Source: Armatimonadetes bacterium UBA1398
GTDB taxonomy: Bacteria; Armatimonadota; Zipacnadia; UBA1398
Assembly: GCA_002305165.1 (NCBI GenBank)
Contig: DBQI01000066.1
Span: 1 to 64,000, forward strand
DNA: 64,000 bases
Direction: 5' to 3'
The first letter of the stretch is position 1; the number at the start of each line of letters is the position of its first letter. Under the pieces are notes generated by a model, which worked only from the letters and a program-made list of their open reading frames with translations, was not told the origin of the DNA and ran no database searches. The position numbers were made by a program, and so were the translations under genes. This document shows positions 1-8,228 of this stretch, piece after piece.

Positions 1-96
1 TCAACGAAAATGAAAAGACCCTGGTACGCGGCTCCCGTCGCTCGACATCGCCATGGTTCTCTGGCATCCTTGGAGGGCTCTTTTGGGAGGCGAGTC

Positions 97-579
97 GTGC
101 GCGTCATCGTTCAGCGCGTGGACAGGGCTCAGGTGACGGTCGATGGGGGCGTCGTGGCGTCCATCGGCAATGGGCTCTTCTGCCTTCTGGGAGTGGCGGG
201 AGGCGACACGGAGGAGGATGCCGCCTTCATCGCCCGCAAGCTGATCGGCCTGCGCGTGTTCGGGGACGGCGAGGGACGGATGAACCTCTCGGTCCTGGAG
301 CTTGAGCCCGCGGGGGGCATCCTGGTGGTGCCGAACTTCACCGTGTGCGGGGATACGCGCAAGGGCCGCCGGCCGAGTTACGCCAAGGCGGCGCCGCCGG
401 AGATCGGCGAGGCCCTGTTCGAGCGGGTCTGCGGGTTGGTGGCGGCCGCCGGCATCGAGGTAGGGCGTGGGGTGTTCGGGGCGCACATGCACTGCGAGTT
501 GGTCAACGATGGTCCGGTCACGGTGATCGTGGATAGCGAGTTGGGTCCGGGCAGACCGGAGAGTCGGAGCGATGGTTAG
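97..579 (+). CDS. dtd: D-aminoacyl-tRNA deacylase (D-Tyr-tRNA deacylase)
   Basis: Hydrolyses D-amino acids from mischarged tRNA in the cytoplasm. The 160-residue product has the family's usual length. It opens MRVIVQRVDRAQVTVDG, carries the PNFTV segment in place of the usual SQFTL strand (catalytic Thr kept), and ends with the NDGPVTVIVDS motif. I chose GTG at 97 because GGGAGG lies at 85-90 with 6-base spacing and because it gives the canonical N-terminus; the frame is open upstream, but those residues do not look like the family. It overlaps the next gene by 8 bases, so the two are probably co-transcribed. Confidence 0.93.
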   Translation: MRVIVQRVDRAQVTVDGGVVASIGNGLFCLLGVAGGDTEEDAAFIARKLIGLRVFGDGEGRMNLSVLELEPAGGILVVPNFTVCGDTRKGRRPSYAKAAPPEIGEALFERVCGLVAAAGIEVGRGVFGAHMHCELVNDGPVTVIVDSELGPGRPESRSDG

Positions 580-1492
580 CGACCGGGAAGACGCGGACAC
601 GCCTGAGATTGAGGAACCCGATACCGAGCCGGTACCGGAGGAGAAGGTCTCGGACCGTCTGGCGGCGCTGGGTCCCGTGGAGGGCGAGGGCCTCAGCCGC
701 GAGGACCAGGTCAGAGTCCGGCTCGCGCGAGGCGATTTGCTTTCGGAGATGGGGCTGGTCGAACGGGCCCTGCGGGACTACCGCGAAGCCGCCCGGCTGA
801 ATACGAGCCCGAGGAACCGCCGACTCGTCGCCGATAGCTACTTCGCCATGGGCCTGCCCCAGCAAGCCTTTCGGACCTACAAGAAGGCCCTCCGCCTGGA
901 CCCAAACGACCCCGAGTCCCACCTCCACATGGCCGAGTTTCTGCGGTCCATGGGGCGCACCGCCTGGGCGATCGAGGAGTTCGAGGTGGCGGCGGAGTTG
1001 GATCCCTCGAACGCCTACTACCGCCTGCGGCTCGGCGAGGCGCTCCTCACCATGGGGAGGACTTCCGAGGCGGTGGACGCCCTGCGCGAGTCGGTGCGGC
1101 TGGACCCCCAGACCGCGTACCACCGCTTCCGCCTGGCTAACGCCCTCATGCGCCAGAGCGACACGGCGGCCGCCGCCACCGAACTGGATGTGGCTGTGGC
1201 GCTCGAACCGGTGGACGACTACTATCTCGCCCTGCTCGCCATGTGTTACCAGATGCTGGAGCGGCCCACGGACGCGGTGGGGGCGCTGTTGCAAGCCGTG
1301 CGGGTCCGCCCGAAGAACCGCGCCTACCGGTACCTCCTGGCGGAGGCGCTCGAGGACCTCGGGATGACCCAGGAGGCAGCGCCACACCGCTCGCGTGCCG
1401 TGGACCTCGATGAGTATGATCGCGACTACATCCAGCGGCTCCAGGCGAAGGTCCTTCAGGAGAGCGACTGGGAGAGGCCTAACTGGGGCTAG
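572..1492 (+). CDS. Tetratricopeptide repeat protein
   Basis: A 306-residue soluble protein made of about six tandem TPR units from roughly residue 45 to 290, visible as repeating patterns such as DLLSEMGLVERALRDYREA, ADSYFAMGLPQQAFRTYKKA and LGEALLTMGRTSEAVDALRE. No signal peptide or membrane segment. TPRs are protein-protein scaffolds; no partner can be read from the sequence. The first 45 residues are acidic and probably disordered. The ATG lies inside the end of dtd (8-base overlap), suggesting translational coupling. Function otherwise unknown. Confidence 0.85.
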   Translation: MVSDREDADTPEIEEPDTEPVPEEKVSDRLAALGPVEGEGLSREDQVRVRLARGDLLSEMGLVERALRDYREAARLNTSPRNRRLVADSYFAMGLPQQAFRTYKKALRLDPNDPESHLHMAEFLRSMGRTAWAIEEFEVAAELDPSNAYYRLRLGEALLTMGRTSEAVDALRESVRLDPQTAYHRFRLANALMRQSDTAAAATELDVAVALEPVDDYYLALLAMCYQMLERPTDAVGALLQAVRVRPKNRAYRYLLAEALEDLGMTQEAAPHRSRAVDLDEYDRDYIQRLQAKVLQESDWERPNWG

Positions 1493-1603
1493 GCGGGCCA
1501 GGGCGGGGCATCGAACGAGTGTTTGTCAGCCCCTAGTGACCGTTTGCCGGAGAATCGCTCGGCGTGTGGAATGTAGCAGTGCTGCTGTTTGCGGAGGTCC
1601 GGA

Positions 1604-2140
1604 GTGGCTACGAAGTTGGCGCGGACGCGGAGGCTTCGCGACCGCAATCCATTCCTTGTGTTGTGGATGCCTCTCCTGGCCTGGATGGGCTTCCTCTGGG
1701 TGATGTCTGCCCAGCCGTCGCTGGCCCCCTACGGGATCAGAACGGGCCAGCCGGGCTGGAGCGGGCTGCTCGCTCTGGACAAACTCGCTCACATGTGCGC
1801 TTACGCAATCCTCGTGCTTCTCGCCTTCCGCATCCCCTATGGCCGCCGGGTGCCCGTGCTCAGCCACGCGCCGGTTCTCTTCGCCGTCGTCTTTGCGCTG
1901 CTACACGGTCTGGCCGATGAGATCCATCAGGCCTACGTCCCCGGCCGGATGGTCTCCATGTGGGACCTTGTGGCGGACGCCATCGGGGCGTTCGGAATGG
2001 GGCTCTTCCTGGTCCTCTGGACCGACCGGCCACGGGGACCCAGCCGCGTTGGGGATGTGGCCAAACGTATGCGGAAGAAAGCGCGCCGAGGCTCACCGCG
2101 GCGAGGCCCGGAGCAAGCCCCCTCGTCGGCTCGTATGTAG
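1604..2140 (+). CDS. VanZ-like family membrane protein
   Basis: A 178-residue protein of the VanZ-like family, with hydrophobic segments around residues 20-40, 62-80, 90-110 and 125-145. Family marks are the early WMPLLAWMGFLWVMSAQ helix, the LDKLAHMCAYAILVLL segment and ADEIHQAYVPGRMVSMWDL. VanZ relatives are linked to glycopeptide tolerance in some bacteria, but most have no known role. GTG at 1604 is preferred over TTG at 1589 because GGAGG at 1593-1597 is 6 bases upstream of it. The C-terminus is a basic, Arg/Pro-rich cytoplasmic tail of about 40 residues. Confidence 0.82.
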   Translation: MATKLARTRRLRDRNPFLVLWMPLLAWMGFLWVMSAQPSLAPYGIRTGQPGWSGLLALDKLAHMCAYAILVLLAFRIPYGRRVPVLSHAPVLFAVVFALLHGLADEIHQAYVPGRMVSMWDLVADAIGAFGMGLFLVLWTDRPRGPSRVGDVAKRMRKKARRGSPRRGPEQAPSSARM

Positions 2141-2175
2141 CCGCGCCCCCGTTGGGCCTCCCCAGTACATGTGAA

Positions 2176-2206
2176 CGCGCCCCTCGCGAAGTTTGCGAGG
2201 GGCGCG
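2176..2206. terminator. 12-bp hairpin between convergent genes
   Basis: Perfect inverted repeat: CGCGCCCCTCGC (2176-2187), a 7-base loop, then GCGAGGGGCGCG (2195-2206). It lies between the convergent VanZ-like and lipoprotein genes and could end transcription in both directions. There is no long T run, so termination strength is uncertain. Confidence 0.6.
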
Positions 2207-2231
2207 CGTTGGATTGCTCGCCTGTAGTCAG

Positions 2232-2447
2232 CTACTCGACGATCGCGTCGTCCGTGATCTCAGCATCTCCGGCCTTCGCGGCCGCTTCGCCCATCGGGGC
2301 GCCGGTCTTGCTCTTGGGCGGAATCATCGTCGGGTCGGACGTCTGCCGCCCGGGAGTGTCCAGCGGCTTCTTGCCACAGCCGGCGGCGATCGAGAGCGCG
2401 ACAGTTGCCGCGATTCCGAGTAGCACGAGTCTCCTAAGGGTCACCAC
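2232..2447 (-). CDS. Small predicted lipoprotein
   Basis: A 71-residue protein with a lipoprotein signal: basic start, hydrophobic core LVLLGIAATVALSIAAG, then a lipobox with Cys at about residue 24 (AAGCGKK). The mature part is about 47 residues, polar and Pro/Ala-rich, with no recognisable domain. GTG at 2447 has GGAGG 8 bases upstream on the minus strand (2460-2456). It follows the pseudopilin gene by about 80 bases on the same strand and may be co-transcribed. The function is unknown. Confidence 0.72.
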   Translation of the reverse strand: MVTLRRLVLLGIAATVALSIAAGCGKKPLDTPGRQTSDPTMIPPKSKTGAPMGEAAAKAGDAEITDDAIVE

Positions 2448-2529
2448 TTCACGAGCCTCCGATCATGGTATGGAACAACCAGCACAGGGCGCGAGCGACC
2501 CCTCAAGGCTGCTCGCGCGCGGCAGAGCA

Positions 2530-3204
2530 CTATTGCGGGTAGGTCCAGTCGTCGTTACAGGTGTAGTCCTTAGCGTCCCTGGGCGAGTCGCTCGCGATGA
2601 GCATGTTGATCGGGGTGGTGATCAGCTGGTTCTTGATCCACTTGGCATGACCATCCGCGAAGCCGAGGTTGTTGCCCCCGCTGTGGCAGGCCCAACGCGC
2701 CCAGACGTTGCACCACGAGCCCATGTCGGGGGCGCAGTGATAGCCCTCCAGGATCATGATCTGCTGGGCGGGCTTGTCAATGGACCCTATCGGCGCGCCC
2801 GCATCATTGAACACGTTGCCCTGGTATAGGTAATGGAGGTTGTTGGGGTTAGTCGTCACTGGGTTAGGCACTCGAGCTTCCTCGGTGTTACCCCCGCTGC
2901 AGGAGTTGCTGGGGCAGAAGAAGATCTGCCAGTTCTTGGTGTACGGATAGACCGCGCTGCGCCACGTGCCAAGCTGGTTGCCGTTGGGGTCGCGCGGCCG
3001 ATTCGGGGCAAACTTCTCGTCATAGTCCTGGGCATACGCCTGGCAGGCGGTGCCAATCTGGCGGGAGTTCGAGAGGCAGGAGGTCTGCCGAGCCTTCTCG
3101 CGGGCTTTGGCGAAGACCGGGAACAGAATGGCAGCCAAGATGGCGATGATCGCAATCACTACAAGCAACTCGATAAGCGTAAAACCTGTCTTACGGCGGT
3201 GCAT
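2530..3204 (-). CDS. DUF1559-type pseudopilin-like protein
   Basis: A 224-residue protein with a type IV/type II prepilin leader: short basic start, then GFTLIELLVVIAIIAILAA, with cleavage expected after the Gly and methylation of Phe. LFPVFAKAREKARQT follows, a version seen often in Armatimonadota. The C-terminal region has the H-x9-DG type motif (LGFADGHAKW) of DUF1559 proteins. Cysteines in the middle (FFCPSNSC, ACH) may form disulphides. It is probably secreted or assembled into a pilus-like structure, but its role is not known. An AAAGGAGG site lies just upstream of the start. The roughly 290 bases upstream hold no gene that I can support. Confidence 0.85.
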   Translation of the reverse strand: MHRRKTGFTLIELLVVIAIIAILAAILFPVFAKAREKARQTSCLSNSRQIGTACQAYAQDYDEKFAPNRPRDPNGNQLGTWRSAVYPYTKNWQIFFCPSNSCSGGNTEEARVPNPVTTNPNNLHYLYQGNVFNDAGAPIGSIDKPAQQIMILEGYHCAPDMGSWCNVWARWACHSGGNNLGFADGHAKWIKNQLITTPINMLIASDSPRDAKDYTCNDDWTYPQ

Positions 3205-3497
3205 TACACCGTCCTCCTTTGTTCCGCTCCAGCCGCCCCCTGCGGCATAGGAGTTGATCTCAGGTCGTTACTCTCGCCTGACGTGGCCCTGGTGGCCCAA
3301 CACCCCGTAATCCAGTGGTGGGCAAGCTCCATCAATCGCTCGATCCGGTCGCTATGCCTTGCCTCAGCCTCACCTCCTAGCGCACTTTCTCCGAGCCTTG
3401 GTCACTCCTCGCAACCACCCATTGCATCCTCAGGTTCGCCTCGTGTCGTCGGATGCCTCCTCAGTAAAGCCCTAGATTCGCGCGATTCCTATGGCAT

Positions 3498-4898
3498 TTA
3501 CCCGTCCAGGGCCAGTTTGCGTCGCCATTCGTCACATATCTTGCGGGCCTTGCTCGCGGCAATGCCGGTGTACTGCCGGTAATCCGAGAGGACCCGCCTC
3601 TGGTCTGGCGTCATGCGTTGGGCATAGGGCCGCAGCTCATCACTGTGCTCCATGAGGGCCACCGGTGGCTCGCCCGTCTGCTCGCTCTGCAGGGTCAGGC
3701 GACGGACGGCTTCGTGCGCGTCCGGATGTCCGAGGCCGGCGAGGATGATGTAGAGCGGTTCGGCAAGAGTCATGCGCCCCGACATCGCCAAGTTGCGTTC
3801 CATGGCCCTCTCGTCAACTACCAGTCGACTCATGATGCGGGTGAGGCGGTCGGCGCACGCGACCACGGCCACGACAAGTTCCGGTAGGAATCGGTTGGTG
3901 GCCGAGTTCGTCAGGTCTCGCTGGTGTTCGGAGAGCTGGTCGAGGTACATGGTAACCATACGTGGAGCGAAGACCTTGAAGATAGCCTTCACGTTCTCGA
4001 AGTTCCACGGGTTCCGCTTGTGAGGCATGGTGGATGACCCGACTTGGTCCTTCTCGAAGGCCTCGCCGACCTCGGTAATCTCGCTCCGCTGAAGGTGTCG
4101 CATGTCATCGGCGAGGTTGGCCATAACGCCCAGGCAGGAGGTCATCACATGGATGAGGTCGGCCATCGGCTCCGCGGCGACGACCTGGGTGGAGTGGGAC
4201 CCTGGTTCCAGACCCAACTCCGCGAGGACCTCGCGCTCAAAGGCCTCGGGATCCTCGAGGAAGAGGGAGGAGGCGTTGTACGCGCCCACGGCGCCGCTCA
4301 GCTTGCCCTTCATGGCGGCGGCCGCGGAATTGAGCGCGAGGATGCGCTCGCCCAGCCGCGCCACGTGTTCGGCCATGGCGAAGCCGAAGGTGATGGGCAC
4401 GGCATGCTGCCCGTGCGTACGGCCCATCTGGAGGGTATCCGCCTCGCGCTCGGCAATGGCGATGAGCTCCATCTCCAGAGCCACGAGGGCCGGAATCACC
4501 GCTTCGCGCGTCGCCCGCTGGAAGCGCGCGGCCATTGCTGTATCGATGACATCGAAGCTGGTGAGGGTCCAGTGGACGAAGCGGCGAGCCTCCTCCGGCA
4601 CCCGGGCCCGGATGGCGTTGACGAGGGCGCGGACGTTATGGTGGATGCGGCGTTCTTCGGCGGCGACCTCCTCAGGCGTAACCTCCTCGCAGGCCCGAAC
4701 GATGGCATCCGCGGCCTCCGGAGGGCATAGGCCGCGACGTTCGAGCACTCTCACGAGCGCGGCCTCGACCCGCGCCTCGTACCGCACCCGGGCGCGCTCG
4801 GAGACGTACGGACTCAGTGCCTGGAAGAGCCGCTCATCGCCACCGTAGTAGCGGAAGTCCAGGGGCGAGACGCAGTCGAAGAGGGAGAAGGTATCCAC
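3498..4898 (-). CDS. purB: Adenylosuccinate lyase
   Basis: Catalyses two beta-eliminations in purine synthesis: SAICAR to AICAR plus fumarate, and adenylosuccinate to AMP plus fumarate. The 466-residue length suits the longer branch of the family. The fumarase/aspartase superfamily signature GSSTMPHKRNP is at residues 287-297 (flexible catalytic Ser loop) and the THGQHAVP block, with its conserved His residues, is at 161-168. GTG start. It is the last gene of a minus-strand run with trxB, PHP protein and oxidoreductase; the gap to trxB is 57 bases. Confidence 0.95.
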   Translation of the reverse strand: MDTFSLFDCVSPLDFRYYGGDERLFQALSPYVSERARVRYEARVEAALVRVLERRGLCPPEAADAIVRACEEVTPEEVAAEERRIHHNVRALVNAIRARVPEEARRFVHWTLTSFDVIDTAMAARFQRATREAVIPALVALEMELIAIAEREADTLQMGRTHGQHAVPITFGFAMAEHVARLGERILALNSAAAAMKGKLSGAVGAYNASSLFLEDPEAFEREVLAELGLEPGSHSTQVVAAEPMADLIHVMTSCLGVMANLADDMRHLQRSEITEVGEAFEKDQVGSSTMPHKRNPWNFENVKAIFKVFAPRMVTMYLDQLSEHQRDLTNSATNRFLPELVVAVVACADRLTRIMSRLVVDERAMERNLAMSGRMTLAEPLYIILAGLGHPDAHEAVRRLTLQSEQTGEPPVALMEHSDELRPYAQRMTPDQRRVLSDYRQYTGIAASKARKICDEWRRKLALDG

Positions 4899-4955
4899 GC
4901 TGACTAGCCCATCCTCTCGGTGTGGCGACCCAGGCCTACTGCTCGGGGTCCGAAC

Positions 4956-5885
4956 CTAGCCCTGCGCGTTCACGTAGGCCACGGCGGCGACGGCGGCGGT
5001 AGCGCCATCGCCAACGGCGGAGGCGATCTGCCGCACGCTGTCGATGCGCACATCCCCGGTCGCGTAGAGGCCCGGCACACTGGAGCGCATGAGGTGGTCG
5101 ACGACCACGTACCCGTTCTCATCCGTGTCCACCAGGTCCCGGACGGCCTCGCTATTGGGTAGGTTGCCGACGTAGATGAAGACACCGTCGCACGAGACGA
5201 GGGTCCGCTCCCCGGTCTTCTTGTTGAGCAGCCGCACGCCCGTGACGCGCCCGTTCTCGCCCACGATCTCCTCGACGATCGAGTGCCAGGTGACGCCGAA
5301 GTTCTCTTTCTCGAACGCGCGATCCTGAAGGACCTGCTGAGCGCGGAGTTCGTCGCGGCGATGCACGCAGCGCACCGTGTTGACGATCTTCGTGAGGTAG
5401 ATGCTCTCCTCGATGGCGGCGTCCCCGCCGCCCACCACGACGACGTCCTTGCCCTTGTAGAAGAACCCATCGCAGGTGGCGCAGTAGCTCACGCCGCCCG
5501 TGCGGTACTCCTGCTCGCCGGGCACTCCAAGGTAACGTGGGTGGCTGCCGGCGCAGTAGATGCAGGCCCTACCGCGGAACTTGTCGTCGCCGTCGGTGTG
5601 GACGGTGAAGGCGCCGTCCTCCTCGCGGGTGACCTTCTCCACGTTGGCGTAGGTAACTTCGATACCCAGGGCGGCCACGTGCTCGGTCATCTTCTGAGCG
5701 AGCTCCGGCCCCTCGGCATGGATGATGCCTAGGTAGTTCTCAACCGCCTCGGTGTTGTTGATCTGCCCGCCCGCCGGTCCTCGGTCCAGGATCACACTTG
5801 TGAGCCCCGCTCGGGTGCAGTAGAGGGCAGCGCAGAGCCCGCCCGGTCCTGCGCCAACGATCACCACATCGAATAGCTCCGCCAT
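4956..5885 (-). CDS. trxB: Thioredoxin reductase
   Basis: NADPH-dependent FAD enzyme that reduces thioredoxin. The 309-residue length is typical. The FAD-binding GAGPGG is at residues 11-16, the redox-active CATC at 135-138, the NAD(P)-binding GGGDAA at about 151-156, and the C-terminal FAD motif reads ATGDVR. The ATG is 4 bases downstream of the PHP gene's stop codon, so translation is probably coupled. No thioredoxin gene is visible in the window. Confidence 0.94.
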   Translation of the reverse strand: MAELFDVVIVGAGPGGLCAALYCTRAGLTSVILDRGPAGGQINNTEAVENYLGIIHAEGPELAQKMTEHVAALGIEVTYANVEKVTREEDGAFTVHTDGDDKFRGRACIYCAGSHPRYLGVPGEQEYRTGGVSYCATCDGFFYKGKDVVVVGGGDAAIEESIYLTKIVNTVRCVHRRDELRAQQVLQDRAFEKENFGVTWHSIVEEIVGENGRVTGVRLLNKKTGERTLVSCDGVFIYVGNLPNSEAVRDLVDTDENGYVVVDHLMRSSVPGLYATGDVRIDSVRQIASAVGDGATAAVAAVAYVNAQG

Positions 5886-5889
5886 CAGA

Positions 5890-6522
5890 TCACTCCCATT
5901 CGCCCTTGAGGCTGCTCCAACGGACCGGATGCACCCGACCCGCTCGCAGCTCCTTCGCTAACTCACTGGCAGTGCCCACTGGCCGGTCGAATCGCGTTGC
6001 GTACGCTCCCACATCAGCGACGCGGTGCGCATCGCTGCCTGCCACCTGAGGGAGCCCCAGGCTCTCCGCGAACTCCGCCGCCTTCGCAGCGGCGACCTCG
6101 TCGACGTTCACGCTATCTACCTCGATGGCATCAATCGTCAGACACTCCACGATCCGATGGGCGTCGTCACCGTACCGGAAGGGGTGGGCCAGTACCATGG
6201 CGGCGCCCGACCGGCGAACCAACCGCTCCAACTCCCCTGGGTCGTGGTACGGCCCCTGGAGCTCCTCGCACCCCAGAACCACTATGTGGGCGACGATTCC
6301 CCCGGGGCCATGGCAGTTGACCTCGATGCCTCGGAACAGAGTCATTCCTTCCGGCCCGCCCCCAACCTCCGCGTCAGCGCGCTCCTCCGGGTAGACCACG
6401 TCGTGCTCGGTCACGCAGAGGGCATCGAGGCCGCGATCCATGGCTGCCCGGACCATGGCCGTCAGGCTGTCACGGCCACATTCGGAGTACGCGCTGGTGT
6501 GGCTGTGCAGGTCAACGATCAA
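5890..6522 (-). CDS. PHP-domain metal-dependent phosphoesterase
   Basis: A 210-residue protein with the PHP fold: first metal motif DLHSHTSAYS near the N-terminus, TEHDVVY at about 39-45, HPFRY in the middle and GSDAHR near the C-terminus, which supply the His/Asp ligands of a metal cluster. Close families hydrolyse nucleotide or histidinol phosphates; the substrate cannot be told here. The ATG overlaps the stop of the upstream oxidoreductase by 4 bases (ATGA), and trxB follows after 4 bases, so the three form a tight operon. Confidence 0.87.
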   Translation of the reverse strand: MIVDLHSHTSAYSECGRDSLTAMVRAAMDRGLDALCVTEHDVVYPEERADAEVGGGPEGMTLFRGIEVNCHGPGGIVAHIVVLGCEELQGPYHDPGELERLVRRSGAAMVLAHPFRYGDDAHRIVECLTIDAIEVDSVNVDEVAAAKAAEFAESLGLPQVAGSDAHRVADVGAYATRFDRPVGTASELAKELRAGRVHPVRWSSLKGEWE

Positions 6523-7676
6523 GAGAGGGCAACCCCAGCCTGTGCCACTTCCACCTCGTTGCCGCCTGCGGCGGCGCTGTCGAGGGCTGCCTGTAGCACC
6601 ATCTGGGTGCGCGCGCCCTCCAAGAGGCTGGGTTCGGCTTGCCGTCCCTCAGCGATGGACGACAGGAACTCATGCAGGCAGGCGACGTGGAAGCGCAACC
6701 AACCCGGGGCGAACTTCGGACCGGGCCACGAGGCAGGAGCGGGGTAGCGCTGGACGCATTCGATCTTGGTGTAGCCGACATCGCCGCCGAGGTCGCCCGA
6801 TGGGCGGCGGCCATCGTAGTGGTGAAGCCAGCTCGGCTCCTCGGAATCGAACCGCAGCGCGCCGTTCTCCCCGTGGATCTCGAAGCGCAGCGCGTCATTC
6901 GCGCCCGTGGCGAGGCGCGAGGCCTCGATGAGCCCATAGGCCTCGTCGGTGCGCACCGAAAGGAGAGCGATGTCGTCAACCTTCACGACCCGCCGCTCGG
7001 CCGAGCCCTTCGCCACGGGCCTGGATGTGATGAGGGTCGGCAACTCGGCACGGACGGACCGGATCTCGCCGGCCAACCACCGCATCAGGTCGATGACGTG
7101 GGATCCGAGGTCATAGAGGGCTCCTCCCCCACTGCGCTCCAGATCCATCCGCCAGGACATGGGACGCTCCGGGTCAATGTAGCCGGCGTGGAGGTACTGG
7201 GCACGGTAGTGGAAGATCCGTCCCAGGGCGCCGGAGGCCATGAGCTGCTTCGCCCGCAAGGTGGCGGGCACGAAGCGGTTGTGGAAGGTCATCTGGTTGG
7301 GGACGGGATGGTGTTCGAGTGCTGCCACGATCTCCACCGCCTCGGCGGCACTGAGGCAAAGGGGCTTGTCGCAGTAGACCGCCTTGCCGGCGCGGAGAGC
7401 CTCCATCACGAGGCGGGCGTGGGAGTCGTTCGGGGTGCAGATATGGACGATCCGGATGTCTTCCCGGGTGAGGATCTCCGCCGGGTCATCGGTGGCGAAG
7501 TCGAAACCCCCGTGCTCCTTCGCCGCGTCAGCGGTCGCCCTGCGGGAGGTGCATACGCCCACCAGTCGGGTGCGCAGCGGGACAGGCTCGTAGTAGTACC
7601 GCATTGTCTGGTGGGCGTAGGTGTGTACCTTGCCGATGAAGCCGTAACCGATGACTCCGACGCCGTACGTGTCCAT
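6519..7676 (-). CDS. Gfo/Idh/MocA-family oxidoreductase
   Basis: A 385-residue NAD(P)-dependent sugar or inositol oxidoreductase. The Rossmann motif GVIGYGFIGKVH is close to the N-terminus and the family motif CDKPLCLSAAEA supplies the conserved catalytic Lys. A mid-protein segment, GGGALYDLGSHVIDL, has the conserved Asp and His. I chose ATG at 7676 because the protein then starts just ahead of the Rossmann strand and GGGGAG lies upstream; the open frame continues further but without family likeness. First gene of the run ending in purB. No signal peptide, unlike the second family member at 45780-47111. Substrate unknown. Confidence 0.9.
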   Translation of the reverse strand: MDTYGVGVIGYGFIGKVHTYAHQTMRYYYEPVPLRTRLVGVCTSRRATADAAKEHGGFDFATDDPAEILTREDIRIVHICTPNDSHARLVMEALRAGKAVYCDKPLCLSAAEAVEIVAALEHHPVPNQMTFHNRFVPATLRAKQLMASGALGRIFHYRAQYLHAGYIDPERPMSWRMDLERSGGGALYDLGSHVIDLMRWLAGEIRSVRAELPTLITSRPVAKGSAERRVVKVDDIALLSVRTDEAYGLIEASRLATGANDALRFEIHGENGALRFDSEEPSWLHHYDGRRPSGDLGGDVGYTKIECVQRYPAPASWPGPKFAPGWLRFHVACLHEFLSSIAEGRQAEPSLLEGARTQMVLQAALDSAAAGGNEVEVAQAGVALS

Positions 7677-7698
7677 GCTTCTCCCCGGCTCTCGACAA

Positions 7699-7713
7699 GC
7701 CGCGAGTCGCGGC
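7699..7713. promoter_or_regulatory. 15-bp palindrome upstream of oxidoreductase
   Basis: GCCGCGAGTCGCGGC is a perfect 7-1-7 inverted repeat 23 bases upstream of the oxidoreductase start codon and next to an AT-rich TATA stretch (7713-7718). It could be an operator or an mRNA leader hairpin. No regulator is identified. Confidence 0.3.
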
Positions 7714-7834
7714 ATATACTTTGGGGCCTTGTCAGCGGGCGCCCGGAGGTGGGCGCATCGGTCGCGCCCTAGGTGTGGGTGATTGTACCCGACGGGGCGG
7801 CGGCAGGTCAAAAGGCCGCGGTCGCGTCCGGGCC

Positions 7835-7863
7835 TTGACACAGGCAGAGTGCATGGCTATATT
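7835..7863 (+). promoter_or_regulatory. Strong sigma-70-type promoter
   Basis: TTGACA at 7835-7840, a 17-base spacer and TATATT at 7858-7863: a near-consensus housekeeping promoter and the clearest in the window. It lies 23 bases ahead of the start codon of a 54-residue protein and should also transcribe the tRNA-Met gene behind it. Confidence 0.8.
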
Positions 7864-7886
7864 GTGGGGTTCGGAGGCTGCATCAT

Positions 7887-8051
7887 ATGCCCAGTATCGA
7901 GCGACTGCAATCCTACTCGACGGACCGCTTCCTTGCTTATGAGAAGCAGGTCGTCGAGACCATGAAGCGCGAGGAGGAATCCCGCCGGCGGGCCCAGGAG
8001 GAAGCACGGGCCAAGAAGCGGCGTTCCAAGAAGAAAAAGAAGAAGAAGTAA
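7887..8051 (+). CDS. Small Lys/Arg-rich protein, 54 residues
   Basis: A short gene supported by a near-perfect promoter, GGAGG at 7873-7877 (9 bases before ATG) and clear amino-acid bias. The product begins MPSIERLQSYSTDRFLAYEK, continues as a charged helix rich in Glu and Arg (likely coiled coil), and ends with about 12 nearly consecutive basic residues (KKRRSKKKKKKK). Strongly basic, with no Cys and no membrane segment. RNA or ribosome binding is a reasonable guess; I do not recognise the family. tRNA-Met begins 11 bases downstream. Confidence 0.68.
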   Translation: MPSIERLQSYSTDRFLAYEKQVVETMKREEESRRRAQEEARAKKRRSKKKKKKK

Positions 8052-8062
8052 GCTAAGGCTGC

Positions 8063-8139
8063 GGCGGGGTAGCTCAGTTGGTCAGAGCGCGCGGTTCATA
8101 CCCGCGTTGTCGGCGGTTCGAATCCGCCCCCCGCTACCA
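8063..8139 (+). tRNA. tRNA-Met (anticodon CAT)
   Basis: A complete cloverleaf. Acceptor GGCGGGG pairs with CCCCGCT (G-U wobble at 1-72), the D stem is GCTC/GAGC, the anticodon stem CGCGG/CCGCG has loop TTCATAC with CAT at 8097-8099, and the T arm is GGCGG-TTCGAAT-CCGCC. CCA is encoded (8137-8139). The anticodon stem lacks the three G-C pairs of initiators, so it is an elongator tRNA-Met or an isoleucine tRNA with modified CAT; I cannot separate these. Confidence 0.92.
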
Positions 8140-8167
8140 AACATTTCGCCCTTCGGGGTTGTGGATA

Positions 8168-8213
8168 GCCGGCGTTCGGGATCGAGCATCCTTGGGCGCC
8201 GGCCTTTCGTTTT
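8168..8213 (+). terminator. Rho-independent terminator after tRNA-Met
   Basis: Outer stem GCCGGCG (8168-8174) with CGCCGGC (8197-8203), an inner GGAT/ATCC hairpin, then the T-rich CTTTCGTTTT. It separates the tRNA unit from the GTPase gene. Confidence 0.65.
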
Positions 8214-8228
8214 GGGGAGGTGCTCACC

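Noticed and set aside
1..600. Minus-strand open frame opposite dtd
   Set aside because: It is an antisense frame typical of GC-rich DNA; dtd has clear family motifs and a ribosome site.
3205..3497. Possible riboswitch (c-di-GMP) upstream of the pseudopilin gene
   Set aside because: The minus-strand leader has no GGCAAACC-type core or matching tetraloop helix; only a good ribosome site is seen.
7713..7735. CTGACA/TATATG promoter for the oxidoreductase operon
   Set aside because: The spacer is only 11 bases, too short for a sigma-70 promoter.
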